Source: Porphyrobacter sp. HT-58-2
GTDB lineage: Bacteria; Pseudomonadota; Alphaproteobacteria; Sphingomonadales; Sphingomonadaceae
Reading direction: 5' to 3'
Length of the DNA: 64,000 bases
Assembly (NCBI RefSeq): GCF_002952215.1
Contig: NZ_CP022600.1
Span: forward strand, 2,976,001-3,040,000
Made by a program: the position numbers and the translations under genes. This document shows, in pieces, positions 43,095 through 52,181 of the stretch. Below the pieces are notes generated by a model that saw only the letters and a program-made list of their open reading frames with translations, had not been told where the DNA came from and ran no database searches. How positions within the stretch are numbered: position 1 is the first letter of the stretch; each line of letters starts with the position of its first letter.

Positions 43095-44000
43095 ATGGAA
43101 AACACCTCTCCCGGCAAGCTGCCCGATCCGGCCGCCGCCTTCGACCGCAACCCCCATGACGGGATCGTGGCCACCAGCCATGCGCCGGTTACGTTCCGTT
43201 ACTATGATCTGGTGATGGCCGCTTTCGTGGCAATCCTGCTGCTGTCGAACATCATCGGGGCGGCCAAGCTGACCTTCGTCAGCGTGCCGTTCTGGCCCGC
43301 AGGCTGGTGGCCCGCGCCAGACGGCACCTTCATTTACGGCGCGGGCATCCTGTTCTTCCCGCTGGGCTATGTGATCGGCGATGTGCTGACCGAGATCTAC
43401 GGCTTCGCCAAGGCGCGCCGGGTGATCTGGGTGGGTACGGCGGCGATGATGTTCCTCGCCTTCATGAGCTATGTCGTGGTCAGCCTGCCCGCCTTCGACG
43501 GGTGGGAGTGCAGCGCCAGCGGCTTTGGCGGCACGCGCCCGGTCACCTCCAACGCTGACGCAAGCATTCCCGGCGGCGCGATCTGTCAGGAAACCTATGC
43601 CAGCGTGTTCGGCAGCACCTGGCGGATCGTGGTCGCCTCGATCACCGCCTTCTGGGCGGGTGAGTTCGTCAATTCCTTCGTGATGGCCAAGATGAAGGTC
43701 TGGACCAAGGGTCGCGCCCTTTGGAGCCGCACCATCGGGTCGACCTTCGTAGGGCAAGGCGTGGACAGCCTGATCTTCTACCCCATCGCCTTCTTCGGCA
43801 TCTGGACGACCGACGCGGTGCTGACCGTGATGGTTACCAACTGGGCGCTGAAGGTGGTGTGGGAAGCGGTGCTGACCCCGGTGACCTATGTCGTTGTCGC
43901 CAAGCTGAAGAAGGCCGAAGGGGTCGATCTGTTCGATCTCGACACCGATTTCTCGCCCTTCGCCACGAGCGAGAAACAAGCGCCCCCGAAACCGCTCTAG
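43095..44000 (+). CDS. Queuosine precursor transporter, YhhQ/VUT family
   Basis: A 301-residue inner-membrane protein with FRYYDLVMAAFVAILLLSNIIGAAK, FIYGAGILFFPLGYVIGDVLTEIYGF (family signature with DVLTE), KARRVIWVGTAAMMFLAFMSYVVV, WAGEFVNSFVMAKMK and GSTFVGQGVDSLIFYPIAFFG. YhhQ proteins import 7-cyano-7-deazaguanine for tRNA queuosine. An extra loop of about 45 residues with two cysteines (WECSASGF, GAICQE) sits between spans; compared with E. coli YhhQ (about 220 residues) the protein is longer. The stop TAG is the first base triplet of a palindromic repeat. Confidence 0.9.
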   Translation: MENTSPGKLPDPAAAFDRNPHDGIVATSHAPVTFRYYDLVMAAFVAILLLSNIIGAAKLTFVSVPFWPAGWWPAPDGTFIYGAGILFFPLGYVIGDVLTEIYGFAKARRVIWVGTAAMMFLAFMSYVVVSLPAFDGWECSASGFGGTRPVTSNADASIPGGAICQETYASVFGSTWRIVVASITAFWAGEFVNSFVMAKMKVWTKGRALWSRTIGSTFVGQGVDSLIFYPIAFFGIWTTDAVLTVMVTNWALKVVWEAVLTPVTYVVVAKLKKAEGVDLFDLDTDFSPFATSEKQAPPKPL

Positions 44001-44102
44001 AGCGGATTCCAATCTGGCTGCGCCAGATCAACCGCTCTGATTTATTGGTTTGCCGCGTTTTCCGAACCGTCAGGTGATTCCACCTGACTGGAAAACGCTC
44101 TA
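43998..44102. repeat. Palindromic intergenic element supplying both convergent stop codons
   Basis: The 105-bp element is bounded by TAGAGCG and CGCTCTA, and has an internal long hairpin: GCGTTTTCC-(5)-GTCAGGTG-attc-CACCTGAC-t-GGAAAACGC at 44056-44098. The left terminus provides the TAG stop of the transporter gene and the right terminus the TAG stop of ppx. The whole looks like a dispersed alphaproteobacterial intergenic repeat; a copy number search is needed. Confidence 0.7.
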
Positions 44103-45647
44103 AAGCACGCCTTCCGGGACGATATCGACCCGCCAGCCAAGACCCAGCCGGCCAGCGAGCAGCTTCATGTCCTTTTCGGTCGGCTGTCCGAACAGCGCCT
44201 CGTGGCTTTCCGCCAGTTTCAGCACCAGCTCACCATCCTCGATGATCAACCGGCTGACTTCCAGCGAACGCGCCGATTGCGCACCAAGCCGCCGCGCGAG
44301 CCGCAGCGCAAGGCCCCAGCGCACCGCTTCCTCCAAGGCCTCCTCGCTGGCGAGGGCGTGAACCTCTGCGGGCAGCGCAAGCTGGTTACCATTGGCCGCA
44401 ATTGCCGCCGCCAGCATCGCCCGCCCCTTGCCGTCGATCCCGATCCAGCGCTTGTGCAAGGCCCAGTTGATCGCCTGCGGCAGACGGATATTGGGCTCGA
44501 TCTGCATCCCTGCCAGACCCAGCATGGTCGCCGCCAGCCGCAACCGTTCCGAGCCATGTTCGCGCGCCGGAGCGGCATCCAGCGTCCAGGCTGCCATTCG
44601 CGTCGCCAAGGTTGTCGCCGATCCGCGCTGAGCTGCGAACACGGCCACGCCTGCCAGCAGCGGATCCTGCGAGCGGGTGTGCGCGGGCAAGCGATCATAG
44701 ACCAGCCCTTCGCGCAGGCCCCATGAGGAAAACACCACCTTTTCGGGCGCCAGCCGCACCAGCAAGGCCTGCAGCAGCACCGCGGCATCGGGGAGCTTTT
44801 CTGCGCGCATGGTCGAAATCCGGTCGCGGGTTCTAAGGACGTCGCTTTCACTAACGGACAGCGTTGCGGCCAGTTGCTGCGCCGCAGGAACGTCCAGCTC
44901 GAAGCCGTGCGGATCGCTCAGCGGCCAACCACGCGCGGCCATCGCGTAGACCGCCATCGCCCGCCATGTGCCGCCAACCAGATAGAGCGCGCCGTTCTCT
45001 GCCGGAGTCTTGTCGGCCAGATCCCAGCCGCCCTTGCGGATCGCCTTGTCGATCGATTTGCGCATCTCGGCGCGCCCGGCATCGGGCTTGCGGGAGGAAG
45101 GGCGGTGATCGGGCAGTCGCAATGTTCCGAGCGGGAGCGTGCTGGCGCTGTCGGTCTGGCCATCGGCCACCCGCACGAGTTCAAGGCTGCCGCCGCCCAG
45201 ATCGGCCACGATCCCGCGCGCATCGGGGAAGGCACCGATTACCCCATGGGCGCTGAGCAGGGCTTCTTCCTCGCCCGAAATGACGCGGGGACTGAGCCCG
45301 ATGGCGCGCAACTGCTCCACGAATTCCGGCCCGTTGGCAGCATCGCGCACCGCAGCGGTCGCCACGGTCTCGATATCCTTGATACCAAGGTCGGCGAGCA
45401 GCAGGGCAAAGCGCCGCAGCCCGCGCAGCGCCAGCGCCATTGCCTCATCGGCGAGCCGCCCGGTGGTGGCAATCTCGCGCCCCAGCTTGGCGGTCACCTT
45501 TTCGTTGAGCAACACGATCGGCGCGCGCATGGTGCCGCCATAGACGACAAGACGCACCGTGTTCGATCCGATGTCGATGATCGCCCGTTCGGGCGTGCTG
45601 CCTCCGATTGTCCCATCGCGGTCTGCCCGCCGCCAGCGCCAGATCAT
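44100..45647 (-). CDS. ppx: Ppx/GppA-family exopolyphosphatase
   Basis: A 515-residue phosphatase that trims polyphosphate (or pppGpp). The ASKHA core shows AIIDIGSNTVRLVVYGG, VATAAVRDAANGPEF, ISGEEEALLSAHGV, GIVADLGGGSLELVRVADG and YLVGGTWRAMAVYAM. A helical C-terminal part, including an HD-like KRWIGIDGKGRAMLAAAIAANG, follows. The start overlaps the ppk1 stop (ATGA), so both polyphosphate enzymes are made from one message. The stop codon lies inside the palindromic element. Confidence 0.94.
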   Translation of the reverse strand: MIWRWRRADRDGTIGGSTPERAIIDIGSNTVRLVVYGGTMRAPIVLLNEKVTAKLGREIATTGRLADEAMALALRGLRRFALLLADLGIKDIETVATAAVRDAANGPEFVEQLRAIGLSPRVISGEEEALLSAHGVIGAFPDARGIVADLGGGSLELVRVADGQTDSASTLPLGTLRLPDHRPSSRKPDAGRAEMRKSIDKAIRKGGWDLADKTPAENGALYLVGGTWRAMAVYAMAARGWPLSDPHGFELDVPAAQQLAATLSVSESDVLRTRDRISTMRAEKLPDAAVLLQALLVRLAPEKVVFSSWGLREGLVYDRLPAHTRSQDPLLAGVAVFAAQRGSATTLATRMAAWTLDAAPAREHGSERLRLAATMLGLAGMQIEPNIRLPQAINWALHKRWIGIDGKGRAMLAAAIAANGNQLALPAEVHALASEEALEEAVRWGLALRLARRLGAQSARSLEVSRLIIEDGELVLKLAESHEALFGQPTEKDMKLLAGRLGLGWRVDIVPEGVL

Positions 45648-47839
45648 GTCGCCGCTCCCCGTCGCAGGGACAGCTTCGGCACACCCCCCGCCTCCAGCGC
45701 CCCGCCGCGTCCGGACAGCGATGGGTTGGTCATGAAATAGCGGTGACAGTTGAACGGCTTGCCCTCAGGCACAACCCGCGAATAGCTGCCATCCGAATGT
45801 AGCCACCAGCTTTGTTCGGTATCGAGCATATTGGCGAGCAGCACCTGCTGGAGCACCTGATCGTGGACAGTGCGGTTGAGGATCGGGATCAGCGCCTCGA
45901 CCCGGCGATCGAGATTGCGCCCCATCAGATCGGCCGAAGCGATGAATACCGACGAATGCGCGCTCGGCAGCGGATGACCGCTCGCAAAGGCATAGATGCG
46001 GCTGTGTTCGAGAAAGCGGCCGATGATCGACTTGACGCGGATATTCTCGGACAGGCCCGCGATCCCTGGCCTCAGACAGCAGATCCCGCGCACTACCAGT
46101 TCCACCTGAACGCCGGCATTGCTGGCGGCATAAAGCCGGTCGATCACCCCTTCATCGGTGATCTGGTTGCATTTCATCCAGATCGCCGCAGGCTTTCCGG
46201 CAGCCGCATTGGCGATTTCGATGTCGATCCGGCGATAGATTTCCTGCCTGAGATCGATCGGCGCAATGTGAATCCGCTCCAGCGCGTGGGGCTCGACATA
46301 GCCGGTGACGAAATTGAACATCTTGGCCGCATCGCGCCCCAGCTTGGGATCGGCGGTAAAGAAGCTGAGATCGGTGTACACCTTGGCCGTTACCGGGTGG
46401 TAATTGCCCGTGCCGAAGTGACAATAGGTGCGGAAGGAATCGCCCTCGCGGCGCACCACCATCGCCACCTTGGCGTGGGTCTTCCAGTCGGTGAAGCCAT
46501 AGATCACCTGCACGCCCGCACGTTCGAGTTTGCTCGCCCATTTGAGGTTCTGTTCCTCGTCGAAGCGGGCCTTGAGCTCGACCACGGCGGTCACCGATTT
46601 GCCGGCTTCGGCCGCCTCGATCAGGGCATTGATCACGGCCGATTGCGAACCCGCGCGATAGAGCGTCTGCTTGATCGCCACCACGTCCGGATCGGCCGCT
46701 GCCTGCCGGATGAAGTCGACCACCACCTCGAAGCTTTCATAGGGGTGATGGATGATGATGTCCTTTTCCCGGATCGCCGAGAAGGCATCGCCGTCATGTT
46801 CGCGGATGCGTTCGGGAAAACGCGGGGAATAGGCATCGAACTTGAGGTCAGGTCGGTCTTCGCGGACGATCTCGGCAAGCCCGTCGATCCCGATCATCCC
46901 GTCGGTCTTGATCACCGCCGCCTCATTGATACCAAGCTGTTCGAGCAACAGGGCTTCCGCGGCAGGATCAAAATCCTCCTCGATTTCCAGCTGGATCACC
47001 TGGCCCCTGCGCCGCCGCTGGATCGCGCTGCGGAAGGTCCGCACGAGATCCTCGGCCTCCTCCTCGATTTCGATATCGCTGTCGCGCAGCACCCGGAACA
47101 AGCCGTCGCCTTCGATCGTGAAGCCGGGGAACAGGGCAGCAGCATAACGCTGGATCAGGCTTGAAATCGAGATGTAGAGCGCCCCGCTCTCCCCCGTCAC
47201 ATCATCCGGCACCCGCACGAAACGCGGCAGCGCGCTGGGAATCAGCACCATCTCGATCAACTGTTCACGCGTCGCGTCGCGGGAGAGCGTGAACAGCAGG
47301 CCCAGCCCTTCGTTCTGGACAAACGGAAAGGGGTGCGCCGGATCGAGCGCCTGCGGGGTGATGATCGGCAGGATCTCGTTGAGGAAGAAGCTCTTGAGCC
47401 ACTTGTGCACCGGCGGGCTGACGCGTTGTTCCTCGGCAATATGGATCCCCACGCCCGCCAGCGCGCCCTGCAATGTGCGCCAGATCGATTGCTGGGTCAT
47501 GCTGAGTTCGGCCAGCTCTTCGCGGATTGCGGACAGCTGCTGCGAAGGGCTACGCCCGTCGATCGAAGGGGTCGCGAGGCCCCGCTGCACCTGACCGACC
47601 AGACCAGCCACGCGGATCATCATGAATTCATCGAGATTGCTGCCCGAAATCGACAGGAACCGGAGGCGTTCAAGCAGCGGATAGGCTTCGTTGCAGGCCT
47701 CGGCCAGCACGCGCTGGTTGAATTGCAGCCATGAAAGCTCGCGGTTGAAATAGGGCGATTCGTCCGGGGCAAGTTCCGCAAATTGCGCTGCCGCCGCGCC
47801 TGCGGGCGGGTCTTCACTGCCAATCGGTGACGTGCTCAT
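45644..47839 (-). CDS. ppk1: Polyphosphate kinase 1
   Basis: PPK1 polymerises the gamma-phosphate of ATP into polyphosphate. The 731-residue product has the N-terminal SPYFNRELSWLQFNQRVLAEA, SGSNLDEFMMIRVAGL, the central HHPYESFEVVVDFIRQAA and AIKQTLYRAGSQSAVI. The autophosphorylating histidine is in YCHFGTGNYHPVTAKVYTDLS, and RVEALIPILN lies near the C-terminus. Length is normal. It is transcribed with ppx. A 170-base upstream gap contains the promoter; a PHO-box-like repeat there points the wrong way (see rejected items). Confidence 0.97.
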   Translation of the reverse strand: MSTSPIGSEDPPAGAAAAQFAELAPDESPYFNRELSWLQFNQRVLAEACNEAYPLLERLRFLSISGSNLDEFMMIRVAGLVGQVQRGLATPSIDGRSPSQQLSAIREELAELSMTQQSIWRTLQGALAGVGIHIAEEQRVSPPVHKWLKSFFLNEILPIITPQALDPAHPFPFVQNEGLGLLFTLSRDATREQLIEMVLIPSALPRFVRVPDDVTGESGALYISISSLIQRYAAALFPGFTIEGDGLFRVLRDSDIEIEEEAEDLVRTFRSAIQRRRRGQVIQLEIEEDFDPAAEALLLEQLGINEAAVIKTDGMIGIDGLAEIVREDRPDLKFDAYSPRFPERIREHDGDAFSAIREKDIIIHHPYESFEVVVDFIRQAAADPDVVAIKQTLYRAGSQSAVINALIEAAEAGKSVTAVVELKARFDEEQNLKWASKLERAGVQVIYGFTDWKTHAKVAMVVRREGDSFRTYCHFGTGNYHPVTAKVYTDLSFFTADPKLGRDAAKMFNFVTGYVEPHALERIHIAPIDLRQEIYRRIDIEIANAAAGKPAAIWMKCNQITDEGVIDRLYAASNAGVQVELVVRGICCLRPGIAGLSENIRVKSIIGRFLEHSRIYAFASGHPLPSAHSSVFIASADLMGRNLDRRVEALIPILNRTVHDQVLQQVLLANMLDTEQSWWLHSDGSYSRVVPEGKPFNCHRYFMTNPSLSGRGGALEAGGVPKLSLRRGAAT

Positions 47840-48011
47840 CGCTTTCCCGTTCTGCCTTGCGCCGGTTCTTCAGCGGCGCTCGCACAGCGCATGTGTTCGC
47901 TTGCGCAAGCGGTGTAAATCACGAAGGCAGGCTTGTCACACCAATGTCAATCTGATTGCGGGCGACCTCTGGCGGCACAGACCACCCGCCTCGCATCGCG
48001 CGAAAATGAAA

Positions 48012-49025
48012 TCACACCAGATCACGGCTTTCGGCAATGCTGGTGATACCCCGCTTGCCATTGGCGTCGCGCCCCAATTGCACGATCACGTCGATCACGC
48101 TGGCGGCATAGGCGATGGTGTCGCCGCGCGTCAGGCCAATGCCGGTCTGCATCACCATCAGCGCCAGTTGCTCCAGCGCGCCGCGCAGCGAATTGGCGTG
48201 AATGGTGGAGAAGCTGCCCGGATGCCCGGTGTTGATCGCGCGCAGAAAGCTGACGCTTTCCGCACCGCGAAGTTCGCCCAGGACGATGCGATCGGGGCGC
48301 AGGCGCAGGGCCGCCTGCAGCAGCTCATTGGCGGTGACTTTGGCCTCGCCCAGTTCTCCCTTGACCGCGACCAGACCGACAGCATTGGCACCGGGGAACT
48401 TCAGTTCCGGTGTGTCTTCCACCATCACCACGCGCTCTTCCGGAGGGATCTCGCCGAGCATGGCATTCAAGAAAGTGGTCTTGCCGGTGCTCGTGCCGCC
48501 CGAAATCAGGATCGTGCGGCGCGCCCGGATCGCCGCACGCAGGAAGGCGATAGGCGCCGCATTGGGATCGGGCAGCGATACCTGCGCCTCTCCCGCCAGC
48601 GGCCCGGTGTCATAGGCATCAAGCGGCAGGTCGAGGCGGCGATGACGGCGGATCGCCATGACCCAGTGCTTGCGCGCGGCCGGCGGCCCGCAGAACTGAA
48701 CGCGCGCCCCATCGGGCAAGGTCGCGCCAAGCAAGGGGTGTTCGCGGTTGATGCCCTGATGGCTGACCCGCGCCACCTGTTCGGCAAGGCGCTGCACCAG
48801 CCGGTCGTCGATCTCCGGCACATCGAGGCACTGCATCCCGGGATTGGCGGCATCCTCGATCCACACCTCACCCGGACGGTTGACCATGATCTCGGTCACA
48901 GTGTCGCGGTCGAGCCAGCGGCGGAAGGGGGCAAGATAGGCGTCGAGATAGACAGAGCGTTCCGCCGTGAGCGGCAGGGCCTCTGCCTCGCCTGCCCCCA
49001 GATGATGGATATCCGCGCTCATCAA
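48012..49025 (-). CDS. virB11: Type IV secretion ATPase VirB11
   Basis: The 337-residue hexameric ATPase has the N-terminal domain (VTEIMVNRPGEVWIEDA), the RecA-like domain with Walker A GGTSTGKT (176-183), VMVEDTPELKFPGANAVGLVA, the Asp box region, LGELRGAESVSFLRAINTGHPGSFSTIHANS and a C-terminal TRGDTIAYAASVIDVIVQLGRD. It powers pilus assembly and substrate transfer with VirB4. It is the last gene of the secretion operon, five bases after virB10. Confidence 0.95.
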   Translation of the reverse strand: MMSADIHHLGAGEAEALPLTAERSVYLDAYLAPFRRWLDRDTVTEIMVNRPGEVWIEDAANPGMQCLDVPEIDDRLVQRLAEQVARVSHQGINREHPLLGATLPDGARVQFCGPPAARKHWVMAIRRHRRLDLPLDAYDTGPLAGEAQVSLPDPNAAPIAFLRAAIRARRTILISGGTSTGKTTFLNAMLGEIPPEERVVMVEDTPELKFPGANAVGLVAVKGELGEAKVTANELLQAALRLRPDRIVLGELRGAESVSFLRAINTGHPGSFSTIHANSLRGALEQLALMVMQTGIGLTRGDTIAYAASVIDVIVQLGRDANGKRGITSIAESRDLV

Positions 49026-49030
49026 ACCGC

Positions 49031-50173
49031 TCAGTTCACGGTGCTGAAATCGAGATCGCGCGCGGTAAAGACGCGGATCGGCTCGCCCATGCGCACACGG
49101 ATCGTCGGGCTGATCTGGCCTTGCGACTGCACTGCGGAGTTGGCTGCGCCCTGCGCGCCGCCAGCAACGATCACGCCGCCCACGCCGCCCGTCGCCAAGG
49201 CGCCGAGCCCGCCGACCACAGACAGCAGCAGGCCCGATCCGAACCGCTTGAAGAAGTGGCTGTTGACGTCGCCCTCAAGCCCTGTTGCCCCGTCAAATCC
49301 GACAGCGGGCGAGGCAAGATTGACCGACACGCCATCCGGGCGGATCAGCCGCGTCCAGATCACATAGGCGCGGCGTTGGCCCTGCTCGACGCCCGCCTGA
49401 TACTGCCCGATCAAGCGCGAGGAGCGCGGGATCAGCACGCGTTTGCCATCAAAGCTGCGCACATCCTGGCTCACCACCGCACGGACATAGCCCGGCACAT
49501 CGGTGTTGATCGCGGTTTCAAGGATTGCGGGGATCAGCGTGCCTTCTGTCACGGTGGTCGAGGGGTTGGTCATGGCGCGGGCCTGTGCAGGCGCACCGCC
49601 CACCCCGCCGATACGGCTGGCAAAGGCGGCCGCACCGCCTGACCCTGCGATCTCGGCTCCCGGCGTTCCCGGCGGCGGGGCGGAAGCGGCAACGCCGCCC
49701 ACCTGTACGCCGCGGGCGCTGCTGGCATCGAACACCAGTTGCGGGCTGGCATAGGGATTGACGGCGGCGCCCGGCATCATCGCGGGATTGTTCGCCAGCA
49801 CCGGCGCGGGCGCAGGATCGGCCTGAGGTTGCACCGGCTCGGCACCGGGTTGCAGCGCGGGGTCGGTTACGGGTTGCACGGTAGCAGGCGCCGCTGCTTG
49901 CGGCGGCGCGACTGCGGGATTGCCGATGCCACTGGGCTGAGGGGCCTCAGCCGCATCCATCGCCCAGAAGGTCACCGCGCCCAATAGGCCGACAATTGCC
50001 ACGCCTGCGGCCAGTCCCAGCCCCTCACCCCTTGCCTTGCGGTCGGCGACAGCCGGGAAGGCAGCGCGGCTGGCAAGATCGATGATCTCGGCGCTTTCCC
50101 GCTCGCGCGGGTCATCACCCTCGCCGCTCGATTGATCGCCCTTCTTCGGGGGCAGACGCATGGCCAGACGCAT
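49031..50173 (-). CDS. virB10: Type IV secretion core protein VirB10
   Basis: VirB10 spans both membranes and forms the outer core with VirB7/9. The 380-residue product has a cytoplasmic N-terminus, a span (GLAAGVAIVGLLGAVTFWAM), a proline-rich linker (about 75-135) and the TrbI-like beta-barrel domain: GTLIPAILETAINTDVPGYVRAVVSQDV, KRVLIPRSSRLIGQYQAGVEQGQRR and GVSVNLASPAVGFDGATGLEGDVN. The antenna GSGLLLSVVGGLGALATGG follows, then SPTIRVRMGEPIRVFTARDLDF. It overlaps virB9 by one base. Confidence 0.96.
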   Translation of the reverse strand: MRLAMRLPPKKGDQSSGEGDDPRERESAEIIDLASRAAFPAVADRKARGEGLGLAAGVAIVGLLGAVTFWAMDAAEAPQPSGIGNPAVAPPQAAAPATVQPVTDPALQPGAEPVQPQADPAPAPVLANNPAMMPGAAVNPYASPQLVFDASSARGVQVGGVAASAPPPGTPGAEIAGSGGAAAFASRIGGVGGAPAQARAMTNPSTTVTEGTLIPAILETAINTDVPGYVRAVVSQDVRSFDGKRVLIPRSSRLIGQYQAGVEQGQRRAYVIWTRLIRPDGVSVNLASPAVGFDGATGLEGDVNSHFFKRFGSGLLLSVVGGLGALATGGVGGVIVAGGAQGAANSAVQSQGQISPTIRVRMGEPIRVFTARDLDFSTVN

Positions 50174-50985
50174 CAGTTGGACTCCTTCGACGACCCGGCC
50201 CGATCAAGCCCTGCCTGACGCGCCGTTGGCCTGATCGGCCCGGTGTTGGTGAGGGTCGCGGTCTCGCGCCCCGAACGCAGGATGATCTGCGCCGGCACCC
50301 CATCGACGATCACCATATCGCCGCGGGTGGTGTAATTGACCGGGCCTTCATCGCCATCGGCATTGGTGACGAGAATCGCAGGAATAGCAGTGCCTTGCGG
50401 CCAGACCAGGAACACCGCCTCACCATCGTCGAAAGCGCGGGTGGGCAAGAGTGCCGCCGCACCGGCAGTGGCCCATTCGAAGTTGAGCAGCGCCGGATCA
50501 GCCACGGCATAAGGGTCGGATGCAGCCGCCAGCTCGGCCGGATCAGCGAGCGCCCGTGCAGCTTGCGCCTCAGCCTCGGCGGCAGCGGCAAGCCGCGCTT
50601 CCTCGGCCGCCTTTTCCAGCTCGGGATAGCGGAATTGCAGAACATAAAGCGCTGAATTTCTTGGGCTTGCCACAAGATCGAACAGATAGGTGCGCTTGTC
50701 CGTCACCACCGTCATGTTGGTCCGCGCCACCGGATCGAGCGGCTTCACGAACAGGATCGTCTGCGCCCGGTTGGGCTGCACCTGCCACGCGGTCGAATCC
50801 CCGATGGCGACATTCTCGATCACTTCGTCAGGCGCGAACTTGATGGTGGTCTGCACCTTGACCATGCCATCGATCCGCACCACCGTGTCCTCATCGAAAA
50901 CAAGCGTTTTCAGGCGATTGTCCTGCGCCGCCAAGGGCGCGGCAAGAGCAAGTGCGAGGCTCGCGAGGAGCGCGGCGCGGATCAT
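50173..50985 (-). CDS. virB9: Type IV secretion core protein VirB9
   Basis: A 270-residue outer-membrane core component. After a signal peptide (MIRAALLASLALALAAPLAAQ) come the CagX/VirB9 N-domain (KTTIKFAPDEVIENVAIGDSTAWQV-like; seen as VQTTIKFAPDEVIENVAIGD), TILFVKPLDPVARTNMTVVTDKRTYLFDLVA and a charged linker (EEARLAAAAEAEAQAARALAD). The C-terminal VirB7/10-binding domain holds AVFLVWPQGTAIPAILV, NYTTRGDMVIVDGVPAQIILRSG. It overlaps virB6 by four bases (ATGA). Confidence 0.94.
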   Translation of the reverse strand: MIRAALLASLALALAAPLAAQDNRLKTLVFDEDTVVRIDGMVKVQTTIKFAPDEVIENVAIGDSTAWQVQPNRAQTILFVKPLDPVARTNMTVVTDKRTYLFDLVASPRNSALYVLQFRYPELEKAAEEARLAAAAEAEAQAARALADPAELAAASDPYAVADPALLNFEWATAGAAALLPTRAFDDGEAVFLVWPQGTAIPAILVTNADGDEGPVNYTTRGDMVIVDGVPAQIILRSGRETATLTNTGPIRPTARQAGLDRAGSSKESN

Positions 50986-52181
50986 TGGTAGGTCTCCGGA
51001 AGCGAGGCTGCGGGCGCGGGCGCGGGCTTGGCCGCCCCGGGCGAACGAAAGCGATTGCCGATCCCGCGGGTGCGCGATCCGGCTGGGCCTTGCGCGGCCA
51101 CCTGTCCACCGCCGCTGCTGGTCGCCAGTACCCGGGTTTCACGTGAAACAGTGCCGCCAAGGCTCGTGTCATTGGCCGCAAAGGCGGGCTGAACCGAGGC
51201 AACATCGACCCTGCGGGGGGTCAAACCCGCGCCGGTAGAGGTCAGGACGGCGCTGCGCGGCGCGGCCTGCAACGGCTGCGGTGCCGACACCATGCGCGGC
51301 CCATCGGACACCCGGTCCCGATCCCGCGATGGCACCAGACCGAACACCTGCCAGCCCGATACCATCGTTCCGGCCACCTTCAGCGCCAGCAGCATCAGCG
51401 CCATATGCACCGCGCCGACCAGAAAGAAGGCCATCGCCGCGTTCTGATCGATCTTGCCCGGCACCGCTACCAGCGCGGCCAGCACCGGCACCGACAGCTC
51501 CAGCATGATCGATCCGCCCAGCACCGCAAACAGCGGTGCCAGCGCCAGCATCACCAGCCCCTTGAGCCAGCCGGTAAACAACCCGCGCGTGCCTTCGAAC
51601 AGTGCCATCACCACGAAGATCGGCCCCACCGCCAGCAGCAGCGCCAGCGCGATCCGGGCCGTCACCAGCAGACCGACCGTGCCGAGCATCAGCAGCATCG
51701 CCCCAAACCACATCATCCCGCGCGGGGAAAAGGCGGAAATATCCTCGTTGCTGCCGCTCGCTTCCTGCACCGCCACGAACACCACGTCGAGTTTCTGCGC
51801 GAACACTGCCGTCGCGCTTTCGCCGCGCGTACCGGTCAAGATACCCGCGATCTGATCGGGCGCACCGATGAAGACATTGTAGAACACGCTGGAAAACGCG
51901 ACAAAACTGGTCGCAAAGGTCAAAACCAGCCCCAGCGTCATCATCTTGGGCAGCAGCACGCGAACCGACAGGTTCGACCGGCCGAGCATCAGCGAAATGC
52001 CGAAGAAGGCGACGTAGAAACCCAGCAGCAAGGTCAGGGCAACGGCGAGCTGGCCCTCAGTGCCGAACAGGCGGTTGAAGGCCTGTTCGGAAACGCCGCT
52101 GGCAATGCAGTCCACAGCCGTCAGCGCCGCGGAAACCCCGCTCCCCATCGCCTGCGCGGCCATGTCGCAGGTGGTCGTCAT
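50982..52181 (-). CDS. virB6: Type IV secretion inner-membrane protein VirB6 (TrbL-like)
   Basis: A polytopic 399-residue protein: GTEGQLAVALTLLLGFYVAFFGISLMLG, MMTLGLVLTFATSFVAFSSVFYNV, MMWFGAMLLMLGTVGLLVTARIALALLLAVGPIFVVMALFEGTRGLFTGWLKGLVMLALAPL and further spans. The periplasmic central loop and GW-K-motif are VirB6-like. A tail of about 125 residues after the last span is polar and unusual in length. The start at 52181 overlaps the virB4 stop (ATGA). It contains a near-perfect parS palindrome in its coding DNA. Confidence 0.9.
   Translation of the reverse strand: MTTTCDMAAQAMGSGVSAALTAVDCIASGVSEQAFNRLFGTEGQLAVALTLLLGFYVAFFGISLMLGRSNLSVRVLLPKMMTLGLVLTFATSFVAFSSVFYNVFIGAPDQIAGILTGTRGESATAVFAQKLDVVFVAVQEASGSNEDISAFSPRGMMWFGAMLLMLGTVGLLVTARIALALLLAVGPIFVVMALFEGTRGLFTGWLKGLVMLALAPLFAVLGGSIMLELSVPVLAALVAVPGKIDQNAAMAFFLVGAVHMALMLLALKVAGTMVSGWQVFGLVPSRDRDRVSDGPRMVSAPQPLQAAPRSAVLTSTGAGLTPRRVDVASVQPAFAANDTSLGGTVSRETRVLATSSGGGQVAAQGPAGSRTRGIGNRFRSPGAAKPAPAPAASLPETYQ
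51135..51150. promoter_or_regulatory. parS-like palindrome inside virB6
   Basis: GGTTTCACGTGAAACA differs from the 16-bp parS at 24086-24101 only at its first base, and retains a 14-bp perfect palindrome. It lies in the polar tail coding region of virB6, about 27 kb from the first site. Multiple parS sites spread over tens of kb near the origin are usual; coding position is common. It is likely functional but is weaker evidence than the perfect site. Confidence 0.65.

Noticed and set aside
47933..47950. TTGTCAC-ACCA-ATGTCAA, a PHO-box-like repeat upstream of ppk1
   Set aside because: It is oriented on the plus strand, away from ppk1, and both units deviate from the consensus; too weak to call.
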